This document shows, in pieces, positions 1 to 6,837 of a DNA stretch of 64,000 bases; positions within the stretch are counted from its first letter, which is position 1; every line of letters begins with the position of its first letter. Source of the stretch: JACKNG01 sp050184115 (GTDB lineage Bacteria > Pseudomonadota > Gammaproteobacteria > Ga0077536); NCBI GenBank assembly GCA_050184115.1, contig JBFXAQ010000003.1, positions 310,001 through 374,000 of the forward strand, given 5' to 3'. The notes under the pieces were generated by a model. That model did not search any database. It was not told where the DNA came from and saw only the letters and a program-made list of their open reading frames with translations. The position numbers and the translations under genes were made by a program.

Positions 1-383
1 CGCCCGATCGTCTCGCCGTCGGCGAGACCCTGCACGTGGCGGGCACGCTCGACGACCCCACCGGCGCGATGCGCCTGTACATCAACGGCAACGAGGTCGC
101 GTCGACGACCACCGCGCTGCGCCCGGACGGCGCGTTGCTGCCAGGCCGGAACCCGGGACTCGGCATCGGCAACCTGCAGGACAACGGCAACCAGTACCTG
201 CGCGGGGTGATCGACGATGCGCGCATCTCGGACGTCGTCCTCACCCCCGACCAGTTCCTCGGCGCCAGCGCCGGCGCCGTACCCGAACCGGCTTCGCTGG
301 CGCTCACGCTGCTCGCGCTTGGTGGCGTCGCACGGCGGCGCCGGGCCCGCCCGTCGTCGCGGCGAGTCGCCGCGCGCAACTAA
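1..383 (+). CDS. LamG-like PEP-CTERM surface protein, C-terminal part
   Basis: The reading frame is open from the window edge (first full codon at base 3) to a TAA at 381-383, so only the C-terminus is present. The visible part resembles the end of a concanavalin A/LamG-type jelly roll, with GVIDDARISDVVLTPDQF typical of LamG_3 domains. A PEP-CTERM sorting signal follows: VPEPASLAL, a short hydrophobic stretch and an RRRRAR cluster. Such tails are recognised by an exosortase that cleaves and anchors exported proteins at the cell surface. The tail carries about 14 extra residues after the Arg cluster, longer than usual. The ligand of the LamG domain cannot be inferred. Family assignment is good; the start lies outside the window. 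Confidence 0.8.
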   Translation, partial: PDRLAVGETLHVAGTLDDPTGAMRLYINGNEVASTTTALRPDGALLPGRNPGLGIGNLQDNGNQYLRGVIDDARISDVVLTPDQFLGASAGAVPEPASLALTLLALGGVARRRRARPSSRRVAARN

Positions 384-416
384 CGGGTCAGTCGCCGCGC
401 GACGGAAGCAACGAGC

Positions 417-1109
417 TCAGGGCGCGAGGCCGCTGTGGATGCGCGGCCCCGGCGGCTGCGCGGCGATGACCGCGGCTTCGAGGTCGAGCCATTCGTGCCA
501 GCGCGCCTCGCGCAGCGCACGGCCGCCGACCATGTCGGCAAGGCGCAGGAAGACCGTGTAGTGGCCGCGCTCGGAGGCGCACAGACCGGCGAAGAACGCA
601 GCCAGCTCGGCATCCTCGCCGTGCGCGGCGAGCAACTCGAACCGTTCGCAGGAACGGGCCTCGATCAACGCCGCGACCAGCAGGCGATCGAGCAGTTCGC
701 GCGGACCATCGCCGCGCCTGACGCGTTCATGCAGGGCACTGGCGTAGGCGTTGCGATGGGCGCGCGGGATCGCCCCGCCACGTGCGGCGAGCAGCCGGGT
801 GACGGCCTTGAGGTGCATCGCTTCGTCGGCGGTGATCGCGGCGAGGAGACCGACCCAGGCTTCGGCATGATCGTCGCGCGGCCAACGGTTGACGAGATCG
901 AGCGCGTTGACCGCCGCCTTGCGTTCGAGCTGGGCGTGGTCGGCGAGGAGCGCCAGCGGTTCGGCCAGCGCCTGCGCGACCCAGGCCGGCGGGGTGGTGT
1001 AGCGCAGCGGTAGGGCCGCCTGCTTCCCGTTGGCGGTGGGTACGCCGGGCATGGCGTCGCCTGCCGGTTCGTCCGCAGGCGGGAGGGCGTTCGTGCGGTC
1101 GACCGTCAT
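417..1109 (-). CDS. miaE: tRNA-(ms2io6A)-hydroxylase MiaE
   Basis: A 230-residue ferritin-like diiron monooxygenase that hydroxylates the isopentenyl side chain of ms2i6A-37 in tRNA, an O2-dependent step. The expected carboxylate/histidine ligands are visible: Glu62 (LERKA), the Glu96-x-x-His99 pair in ADEAMH, Glu150/Glu155 in the EARSCE helix, and the Glu180-x-x-His183 pair in SERGH. Length fits the shorter Pseudomonas-type MiaE. The ATG at 1109 was chosen because the family region begins shortly after it; the frame stays open upstream to 1328 but that extension is Arg/Pro/Ala-rich and unlike the family. It lies downstream of the SRPBCC gene on the same strand (76-nt gap). It implies that miaA and miaB are present elsewhere and that the cell lives aerobically. 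Confidence 0.9.
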   Translation of the reverse strand: MTVDRTNALPPADEPAGDAMPGVPTANGKQAALPLRYTTPPAWVAQALAEPLALLADHAQLERKAAVNALDLVNRWPRDDHAEAWVGLLAAITADEAMHLKAVTRLLAARGGAIPRAHRNAYASALHERVRRGDGPRELLDRLLVAALIEARSCERFELLAAHGEDAELAAFFAGLCASERGHYTVFLRLADMVGGRALREARWHEWLDLEAAVIAAQPPGPRIHSGLAP

Positions 1110-1185
1110 CGTCGCCTGGGCTTGCTGTCGGCCGCCGAAACCGGCGCGCCCGCGGCGCCACCGGGCACCCGGGTACGCCGCTGGC

Positions 1186-1605
1186 TCACAGGCCGAGCTT
1201 GGCGCGGGCGCGGGCGATGCCGCCCTTGTATACGCCTTCGACCAGCTTGACGACGTCGGCCTCGGGCGCGCCGCGCGCGGTGAAGGTGCTCGACCAGGTG
1301 ACGCTGGCGCCGCCCTTGCCGTCGTCACGGATACGCACCGTCGACAGGTAGTCGGCGACCGGCAAGGGGCTGTCGTTGATGATGGCGTAGCTGAAGCTCA
1401 TGGTCGCGGCGTCGAGGCTCTCGAGACGCTCGACGATCTCACCGCCGGCGGTCAACGTGATGGTGCGCACGGCGCCGACGCCTTCGCCCTCGGTGGAGCA
1501 GCCGGCGATCATCTCGTTGGGCTCGACGCCGGCGAAGTTGCTCATCACGCGCCACACTTCGGCGGCGGGCGCGGCGACGGTCTCGGTCACGGATGCGGTG
1601 CTCAT
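1186..1605 (-). CDS. SRPBCC (START/Bet v1-like) family protein
   Basis: A 139-residue protein of the polyketide-cyclase/START-like SRPBCC fold. It begins with the typical first strand (VTETVAAPAAEVWRVMSNF) and ends in the long C-terminal helix (VVKLVEGVYKGGIARARAKL). Members bind hydrophobic ligands in a deep cavity; the ligand here is unknown. The ATG at 1605 is preceded at proper spacing by a GGGGAG ribosome site on the minus strand. The same frame is open upstream to 1908, but that part is antisense to slyX and is not convincing. It is divergent from slyX (102-nt gap) and upstream of miaE. No catalytic residues can be assigned, so a specific function is not proposed. Confidence 0.85.
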   Translation of the reverse strand: MSTASVTETVAAPAAEVWRVMSNFAGVEPNEMIAGCSTEGEGVGAVRTITLTAGGEIVERLESLDAATMSFSYAIINDSPLPVADYLSTVRIRDDGKGGASVTWSSTFTARGAPEADVVKLVEGVYKGGIARARAKLGL

Positions 1606-1707
1606 GGATTCTCCCCGTTGTCGTCGTTGCAAAGGGCGCAAGTGTCCCCGATCTCGCCCCGCGCCGTCGACCCGCGAGCCGGTGCCGATGCATGGCATCA
1701 TGCGCCC

Positions 1708-1914
1708 ATGACCGACATCGACCCTGAAACGCTCGAACTCCGCCTCGCCTGGCTCGAGCGCACTGCCGAGGAACTCGGCGACATCGTCTACTGCCAGCAG
1801 CGCGAGATCGACCTGCTGCGCGAACGGCTCGCGCAGGCCGAACGCGCGCTGGCCGCGCGGCCGGGGGCGGAACGACCCACCGATGCCGCCGAGGAGCGGC
1901 CGCCGCATTATTAA
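1708..1914 (+). CDS. slyX: SlyX family protein
   Basis: A 68-residue small protein with an almost uninterrupted amphipathic helix (LELRLAWLERTAEELGDIV followed by QQREIDLLRERLAQAERAL) that should form a coiled coil. It ends in PPHY, the hallmark C-terminus of SlyX. Function in the family is unclear; the E. coli gene lies next to slyD but SlyX has no proven activity. The ATG at 1708 gives the standard family length; the frame is open upstream but that region is antisense to the SRPBCC gene. It is followed by a tandem palindromic repeat that separates it from the convergent LLM gene. SlyX is mainly proteobacterial, which supports the taxonomic inference. Confidence 0.9.
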   Translation: MTDIDPETLELRLAWLERTAEELGDIVYCQQREIDLLRERLAQAERALAARPGAERPTDAAEERPPHY

Positions 1915-1949
1915 GCACGTGCCGGGCGTAAGCCGTGGCGGCTTTTCGC

Positions 1950-2153
1950 GCCTCGACGGGGTCTGACCCCGCAGGGATGGGCCGTCGGCGCAGGGTCTGG
2001 CCGCGGTGCCGGGGGCCCGCGGGGTCAGACCCCGTGCCGGAGCTTACACGCGGTGGTGAAAGGCGCCTCGACGGGGTCTGACCCCGCGGGGACGGGCCGT
2101 CGGCGCGGGGTATGGCTTCGGTGCCGGGGCCTGCGGGGTCAGACCCCGTGCCG
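1950..2153. repeat. tandem pair of REP-like palindromic elements (GTCTGAC core)
   Basis: Two near-identical units of about 89 bp (1950-2039 and 2065-2153, period about 115) lie between the convergent ends of slyX and the LLM gene. Each unit starts with CTCGACGGGGTCTGACCCCG and ends with CGGGGTCAGACCCCGTGCCG, so each is a large inverted repeat whose arms are themselves palindromic. The interior (gggccgtcggcg, gcggtgccgggg) is also conserved between copies. The design resembles REP/BIME elements mobilised by REP-associated tyrosine transposases. They may also act as bidirectional terminators. No transposase is nearby. Confidence 0.75.
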
Positions 2154-2196
2154 CGGTTCACCGTGGCGGTGGCCTGCCGTGTCGGCGCGCGGCACC

Positions 2197-3138
2197 TCAA
2201 CCGGCCGCGATCGCCTCCAGCGCCCGCCAGCACGGCAGGTGCGGCTTCTCCGCATCGACAGAGAATACCGGCACGTGGTCGGCGCCGGCGTCGAGGTGTT
2301 CCTGCACGCGGCGGCGAATGGTGTTCTCGTCACCCCAGGCGAGCATGGCGTCGACGAGGCGATCGGAACCGCCGTGCTCGAAGTCGTCGGTGGTGAAACC
2401 CGAATCGAGCCACACGTTGCGGTAGTTCGGGAGTTGCAGGTAGAAGCCGATCAGCTGGCGGCCGATGGCGCGCGCCCGCGCGGCGTCGTTGGTGAGACAC
2501 ACGCGCTGGAACGGCGCGAGCCAGGGCCCCGGGCCGAGGATCTCGCGCGACTTCGCGGTGTGTTCCGGCGTGGTGTTGGCCGGATGCGAGCCCTGCGCCA
2601 TGGCGCCGGCCAGTTCGGTCATCTTCGGACCGAGGGCCGCGAGGATCACCGGCATCTCCCCGGTTGGCGTGACGATCGCGCCGCGCTCACCACTACCGAC
2701 CGGCTGTTTGTCCATCCCCTCGACCAGCAGGTTCTTCTCGACCGAGATCAGCTTGTGGCATTCGCGCAGCTGCTCGAGGTAGCGGCGCATGGTGGCGACG
2801 GGCTTGCCGTACTCGTGGCCGCGCAGACCGACCAGCAGGCTGTGCGAAACGCCGAGGCCGAGCAGGAAGCGCCCGCCCGACTGCTCGTTCAGGGTCTGCT
2901 GGCCCATGGCGCAGACCATGGCGTCGCGGCCGTAGATGTTGACGATGCCGGTGGCGGCGACGAGGCGCTCGGTGTGGGCGAGGATGAACGCCGCCTTGGC
3001 GAAGGGTTCGCGCCCGACCGCCTCGGGGAACCAGACCGCGCCGTAGCCGAGACGCTCGATGCGTTGCACGGCCTGCGCAAGCTGTGATGCCGACAGGCCT
3101 TCGCTGAAGAGAAAAACGCCCTTGTTCCGCAGTTCCAT
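2197..3138 (-). CDS. LLM class oxidoreductase (F420-type, TIGR03620-like)
   Basis: A 313-residue bacterial luciferase-like monooxygenase-fold protein. The N-terminus (GVFLFSEGLSASQLAQAVQR then LGYGAVWFPEAVGREPFAKA) and GGRFLLGLGVSHSLLV match the flavin/F420-binding barrel of the group usually named TIGR03620 F420-dependent oxidoreductases. Whether the cofactor is FMN or F420 cannot be decided from sequence. The ATG at 3138 gives a full-length family protein and has a GAGG-like site upstream. It is flanked on both sides by GTCTGAC palindromes, downstream at 1950-2153 and upstream at 3183-3216, so it appears to be transcribed alone. Substrate unknown. Confidence 0.85.
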   Translation of the reverse strand: MELRNKGVFLFSEGLSASQLAQAVQRIERLGYGAVWFPEAVGREPFAKAAFILAHTERLVAATGIVNIYGRDAMVCAMGQQTLNEQSGGRFLLGLGVSHSLLVGLRGHEYGKPVATMRRYLEQLRECHKLISVEKNLLVEGMDKQPVGSGERGAIVTPTGEMPVILAALGPKMTELAGAMAQGSHPANTTPEHTAKSREILGPGPWLAPFQRVCLTNDAARARAIGRQLIGFYLQLPNYRNVWLDSGFTTDDFEHGGSDRLVDAMLAWGDENTIRRRVQEHLDAGADHVPVFSVDAEKPHLPCWRALEAIAAG

Positions 3139-3182
3139 GTCTCTGGTACCTCAATGGTGGATCGCCACGCCGAATCCCCGGC

Positions 3183-3216
3183 ACGGGGTCTGACCCCCGC
3201 GGGGGTCAGACCCCGT
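3183..3216. repeat. perfect GTCTGAC palindrome (REP-like)
   Basis: A perfect inverted repeat with 16-bp arms (ACGGGGTCTGACCCCC and its complement) separated by only 2 nt. It is a compact version of the elements at 1950-2153 and has the same CGGGGTCTGACCCC core. It lies between the start of the LLM gene (3138) and the end of the NTF2 gene (3282), both on the minus strand, where it could terminate the upstream operon. Confidence 0.8.
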
Positions 3217-3281
3217 CGAGATCCAAGCGATCGTCACGGCCCATTCCCGCCACGGCATATTCCCCGCGTCGCCCGGCAGCC

Positions 3282-3761
3282 TCACCCGCCGCCTGCGGCG
3301 CCAGCCCGCCTGAGCGCCGCGGCCCAGACGTCGACGTTGCCCTCCTCGCGTGTCACGCGCAGGGCGAGCCGCGCGATGCGCCAGCCCCCGGACTCGCGCA
3401 CGAATTCGTTCTCGTAGACGCCGAACAGGGTGTAGCGCGGCGCGCCGCGCAGGCCCGAGAGCCAGTGCTCGGCACGCATCACGGCGCGGCAGCGTGCGCG
3501 CTCACCGTCGAGCGCGATCTGTACATTGGTGATCATGTGCTGGGTGGCATCGAATTGCGCGAGCACCGCGCGCGTGCCGGCGACGTGATCCGCTCGCGCC
3601 ACCGTGGCGGGAGCGAAGGCGGGGTCGATCCCGCTGAAGTCGGTCGCCAGCGGATCGGTGAACAGAACGGCGAAGCCATCCCAATCGCGCTCATCGACAG
3701 TCGCTCCGTAGCGATCCATGAGCGCGCGGATCGCCGCTTCGTCGGTGAGACGGTCGCTCAT
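3282..3761 (-). CDS. nuclear transport factor 2 / SnoaL-like protein
   Basis: A 159-residue protein with the cone-shaped NTF2/SnoaL_4 pattern: an N-terminal helix pair (AAIRALMDRYGATVDERDWD), a fluctuating beta sheet (QHMITNVQIALDGERARCRA), and the terminal GGWRIARLALRVTREEG. Relatives include dehydratases, isomerases and non-catalytic ligand binders. The ATG at 3761 overlaps the stop of the preceding SDR gene (ATGA at 3758-3761), which indicates translational coupling. It is the last gene of the PhyH-SDR-NTF2 operon, consistent with a small accessory enzyme in degradation of a branched or cyclic lipid. Substrate unknown. Confidence 0.85.
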   Translation of the reverse strand: MSDRLTDEAAIRALMDRYGATVDERDWDGFAVLFTDPLATDFSGIDPAFAPATVARADHVAGTRAVLAQFDATQHMITNVQIALDGERARCRAVMRAEHWLSGLRGAPRYTLFGVYENEFVRESGGWRIARLALRVTREEGNVDVWAAALRRAGAAGGG

Positions 3762-4639
3762 GGCACGAAACGCGGCTGTACGATGGGCTCGGGCTCGATG
3801 CCAGCGTAGTGCGCGTCGAGGTCGGCGAGCGTGAACGGTTGTTCGCGGAAGGTTTCGTGGACCTCGCGCGGATGCGTCCACAGCGCCGTCTTGCGGCCGT
3901 TGAAGGTGAGGCACTGACCGTTGAAGCGCTCGGCCGCCGCGCTCGCCAACCACACCAGGCCCTGCGCGACCTCGGTCGCGGTACCAAAACCGAGTTCCGC
4001 CGGCGACGGTGGTGCGCGGTTCTCGCTTTCCGCGGCCCGTGCGGCATTGGCGAACACGACCTGCGTCATGTCGGTCTCGGCGATCGGCCAGAAGGCGTTG
4101 CAGCGAATGCCGTAGCGCGCGAGTTCGAGCACCCAGGTCCGCAGCAGCCCCATCATGCCGGCCTTGGCCGCGGCGTAGTTGCTCTGGCCGAAGCCGCCGC
4201 TGAGCCCGGAGTTCGACACCACGTTGATGATGTGTCCGCCGCCCGCCTCGCGCATCGCGAGCGCAGCGTACTTGCTCGCCGCCCAGGTGCCGCGCAGGTG
4301 CACGGCGATCACCTCGTCGAACTCGGCGTCGCTCATCTTGAACAGCGTGCGGTCACGCACGAGGCCGGCGTTGTTGACCAGGAGATCGATGCCGCCGAAG
4401 GTTTCGACGCAGGTCTGCACGAGCCGTTCGCACAGTGCCGATTCGGCGACCGAGCCGGCGACGGCGACACAGCGCCCGCCGGCCGTCCGCACCGCCTGCT
4501 CGGCCGCGGTGAGCGCCGCCGCGTCGGTGCCGTTCAGAACCACCGCGGCGCCGTGGCGCGCCATCTCGACGGCGCAGGCGCGGCCAAGGCCGCGCGAGGA
4601 TCCGGTGATGACGACGCGACGCCCCGCGAGCAGGCTCAC
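3758..4639 (-). CDS. short-chain dehydrogenase/reductase (SDR)
   Basis: A 293-residue classical SDR. It shows the TGSSRGLG dinucleotide-binding loop (residues 12-19), NNAG, a serine in NVVSNSGLSGG and the YAAAK catalytic pair. It reads on to a C-terminal extension (FNGRKTALWTHPREVHETF) seen in SDRs acting on CoA or hydroxyacyl-type substrates. The start is a GTG at 4639 with GAGGG upstream. The frame remains open far upstream and runs into the PhyH gene, but only because that gene has lost its frame (see 4755-5653). Its stop overlaps the ATG of the NTF2 gene. It probably oxidises or reduces an intermediate made by the PhyH hydroxylase. Confidence 0.87.
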   Translation of the reverse strand: MSLLAGRRVVITGSSRGLGRACAVEMARHGAAVVLNGTDAAALTAAEQAVRTAGGRCVAVAGSVAESALCERLVQTCVETFGGIDLLVNNAGLVRDRTLFKMSDAEFDEVIAVHLRGTWAASKYAALAMREAGGGHIINVVSNSGLSGGFGQSNYAAAKAGMMGLLRTWVLELARYGIRCNAFWPIAETDMTQVVFANAARAAESENRAPPSPAELGFGTATEVAQGLVWLASAAAERFNGQCLTFNGRKTALWTHPREVHETFREQPFTLADLDAHYAGIEPEPIVQPRFVP

Positions 4640-4754
4640 GGCGTCGCCCTCGATGCACGGGCGGGGCCGCGCGGTGACGAGATGCGGTCGTCCAAGAGCA
4701 GTACCTCCGGCTCGTTGAGTGGGAAAAACGGCCTCAGCGCCGGTATCCCGCCAC

Positions 4755-5653
4755 TCATGGGCGAGCACCATCGGCGGCGCGCAAACGCTGGCTGACGGTG
4801 ACCTGGTGGCCGCCGTCGACCGCGGGAATGGCGTCGAATCCTGCCGGCGCGGGCCGCAGCCGCGGAAAGGCCGGATGACGGAACAGGTCCCCCGGGCAGA
4901 CACTGCGTCGAGGCCGGCGACGAGCGGCGCCGGGGCCAGACCGGGGCGCGCGGCAAAGACGGCATCGCGCCCGAACAGGCGCAGCGACAGGGTGCGACGG
5001 CGCACGCCGTCACGGGTCGCACCACCGCCGTGCAGGGTCGACGGATGGAAGACGATGACGTCGGCCGGGCCGACGTCCCAGCGCACGATGTCCCACGCGG
5101 CACGATCGGCCTCGATGTCGGGCAACCGCGGCAGACCCGTACCGTAGACCGGTGCGGTGTCGTCCGCGGCGTCGAAGGCCGAGCCATCGTAGAGCGTGCC
5201 GCGCCACGAGCCACGCACGAACTCGAGTGATTGCGCCGCCGGCACGGCATCGAGATTGATCCAGAAGACAGCCACGTGATCGCCTTCGACGGCGAGGTAG
5301 GGTGTGTCCTGGTGCCAGGGTGTGCGGCGCGCGGTACCCGCCTCCTTGAGCCAGATCTGCTCGTACAGGAACCATACCTCCGGCGCGTCCCAGAGCACGG
5401 CGGCGATGTCGGCAATGATCGACTCGGTGAGCAGGCTGCGATAAGCGTGGGCGGCAGCCGGATGGCTGAGATCCTGGTAGAAGGCGCCGTCCGTGCCGGC
5501 GAACATCTGGCAGCCCGACGGCGTGGGATGGGCCAGGCTCCAGGCGTAGACCTCGCGCACCCGGGCCTGGGTCTCTTCGTCGAGCACCCCGGTCAGGCAG
5601 GCGACACCGTCGCGCCGGTAATCGGCCGCCGCCGCGGCCACGCGTTCGAGCAT
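4755..5653 (-). pseudogene. phytanoyl-CoA dioxygenase (PhyH) family gene with C-terminal frameshift
   Basis: An Fe(II)/2-oxoglutarate dioxygenase of the PhyH family. The facial triad is visible as H-x-D in TPWHQDTPYL and the distal His in VIVFHPSTLHGGG, with the oxoglutarate Arg in RRTLSLRLFGRD. It starts at an ATG at 5653 (MLERVAAAAADYRR). About 257 codons in, at a run of five C on the plus strand (4889-4893), the family-like sequence moves to another frame. That frame reads GDLFRHPAFPRLRPAPAG and ends at a TGA at 4755-4757. One extra G in the run would restore a normal C-terminus of about 300 residues. As written, translation instead runs into the SDR gene. This is either a real mutation or a homopolymer sequencing error. 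The catalytic core is intact. Confidence 0.75.
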
Positions 5654-6148
5654 GTCGGAACTCCCCTGGCGCCCGCTGCGCGCCGCCTCGCTCCATCCGC
5701 GCCCGGCCGCGACGCGCACTCGCGCAGCGCCACCTCCCCGCCGGTCGCCGGGTCTCATCATCGCCACCCGGGAACGACCTCGCAAGCGGCATGGAGGTCG
5801 GTACGACACCGAGTCGACCAACCCTGCGCCGTCGCGGGACCGAGGTGGCCATGCTGCCGGCAGGCACCGCCGACGCCGGGAGGCGAGGCGGCGCCGCCTG
5901 CGTGTGGGCGCGTCGCTCACGCTGACTGCGACGTTTTCCGTTGCTGCCACCGCTTCGACGACGACCAACATCGAGCCCACGCACGGCGACGAGGTGCACG
6001 CGATGCAGGGACGACGACACCCCGGGCGGCAGGTCATGCCTGCGCGGACACCGGGTGCAATGACCTCCGCCTGACGAAGCCGTGACCGGGAGCGCGCTTC
6101 ACATGGCGATCAGCAGACGTTGCCCGGCGCCCTCCTGCGCCGCCCGTT
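5654..6148. other. intergenic region without recognisable genes
   Basis: About 495 bp between the start of the PhyH gene and the end of the unknown gene at 6149-6754. A frame on the plus strand is open across most of it (5652-6074), but its translation is Arg/Thr/Pro-rich, has no recognisable motif and begins antisense to the PhyH start. No hairpin, tRNA or repeat was seen. The part next to 5653 must hold the promoter of the PhyH-SDR-NTF2 operon, but no clear -35/-10 pair stands out. Confidence 0.5.
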
Positions 6149-6754
6149 TCACTCCCCCTCGTCGACCTCGATGCCGGTGAGCGTGGTGGCGGCGATCTCC
6201 TCGTCGCGGCTGCTCGCCTTGAGCATGATGCGCAGGATGCCGGCGAGCTTGGTCGTCAACGCCGCGTCGGCGAGGTCCGGCAACACCACCGGGAAGCTCG
6301 CCAGCGCGAGGTGGCGATCGTCGAGCCACACCAACGGCACGCGCTGCTTGACGTCGAGGATGGTGGTGAACACGGCGCGGAACTCGCCAACCAGGGCGTA
6401 CTGCTCGTCGCGCCGGATCTGTTCCAGCAGCCGCTCGCGCGAGAGCGCGGAGATGTTGCGCCGTAGCTGGTAGCCGGCGTCGGTCTCGCCGATGTCGTCG
6501 AACCACTTGCCGTAGAAGAGCAGGTTGCCGTCCCAGCCGGCGCCGAGCTGCTCGTCGGGTAGACCGAGACGACCGATGACGGGCGGCGGGACGCCCTCGC
6601 AGCGGCCCAGCGGGTCGAGCCGCAAACGTCCTCCGGCGCCGCTGCGGATGCGACCAACGGTGCCGCCGTCCTGGGCGTGCACGAACACGAGCGCACGGGC
6701 CAACCCCAAGGGCAGGAGCTGGCGGATGACCGGGCCACGGGCGGAATCGGGCAT
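6149..6754 (-). CDS. protein of unknown function
   Basis: A 201-residue soluble protein that I do not recognise. It starts at an ATG (6754), MPDSARGPVIRQLLPLGLAR, and ends in a conspicuously acidic tail (GIEVDEGE). It has no signal peptide, membrane segment or obvious metal or nucleotide motif. The composition is balanced, with Trp/Tyr/Phe spaced as in folded proteins (NLLFYGKWFDDIGET, VPLVWLDDRHLALASFPVVL). This favours it over the longer Arg-rich frame on the same strand (6099-6809). It lies upstream of the 5654-6148 gap and downstream of the DUF1329 gene (83-nt gap). Confidence 0.6.
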   Translation of the reverse strand: MPDSARGPVIRQLLPLGLARALVFVHAQDGGTVGRIRSGAGGRLRLDPLGRCEGVPPPVIGRLGLPDEQLGAGWDGNLLFYGKWFDDIGETDAGYQLRRNISALSRERLLEQIRRDEQYALVGEFRAVFTTILDVKQRVPLVWLDDRHLALASFPVVLPDLADAALTTKLAGILRIMLKASSRDEEIAATTLTGIEVDEGE

Positions 6755-6837
6755 GCGACAAGCCTAGTCCATGGGACGCACCACGCCACGCGCCTGACTC
6801 TCGGCCCACCCCGGGCGGGGTGCACGGACGGGGGGGG

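Noticed and set aside
384..416. Short direct repeat AGTCGCCGCGCG (366-377 and 390-401) after the LamG gene
   Set aside because: Two 12-bp copies in GC-rich sequence are likely chance and lie partly in coding sequence.
1030..1914. Long plus-strand frame across the SRPBCC/miaE region ending in slyX
   Set aside because: Only its last 69 codons match SlyX; the rest is antisense to convincing genes.
3758..6037. A single 759-codon frame that would fuse PhyH and SDR in one protein
   Set aside because: The family-like PhyH C-terminus is in another frame after a G5 run, and the segment between 4640 and about 4890 in the fused frame has no protein-like character. The SDR has its own GTG with a ribosome site. 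A one-base loss explains the fusion.
5652..6074. 140-codon plus-strand frame in the gap after PhyH
   Set aside because: Arg/Thr/Pro-rich, no ribosome site, no motif, starts antisense to PhyH.
6099..6809. 236-codon minus-strand frame overlapping the unknown gene
   Set aside because: Extremely Arg-rich translation, typical of an out-of-frame reading; the 6149-6754 frame is protein-like.
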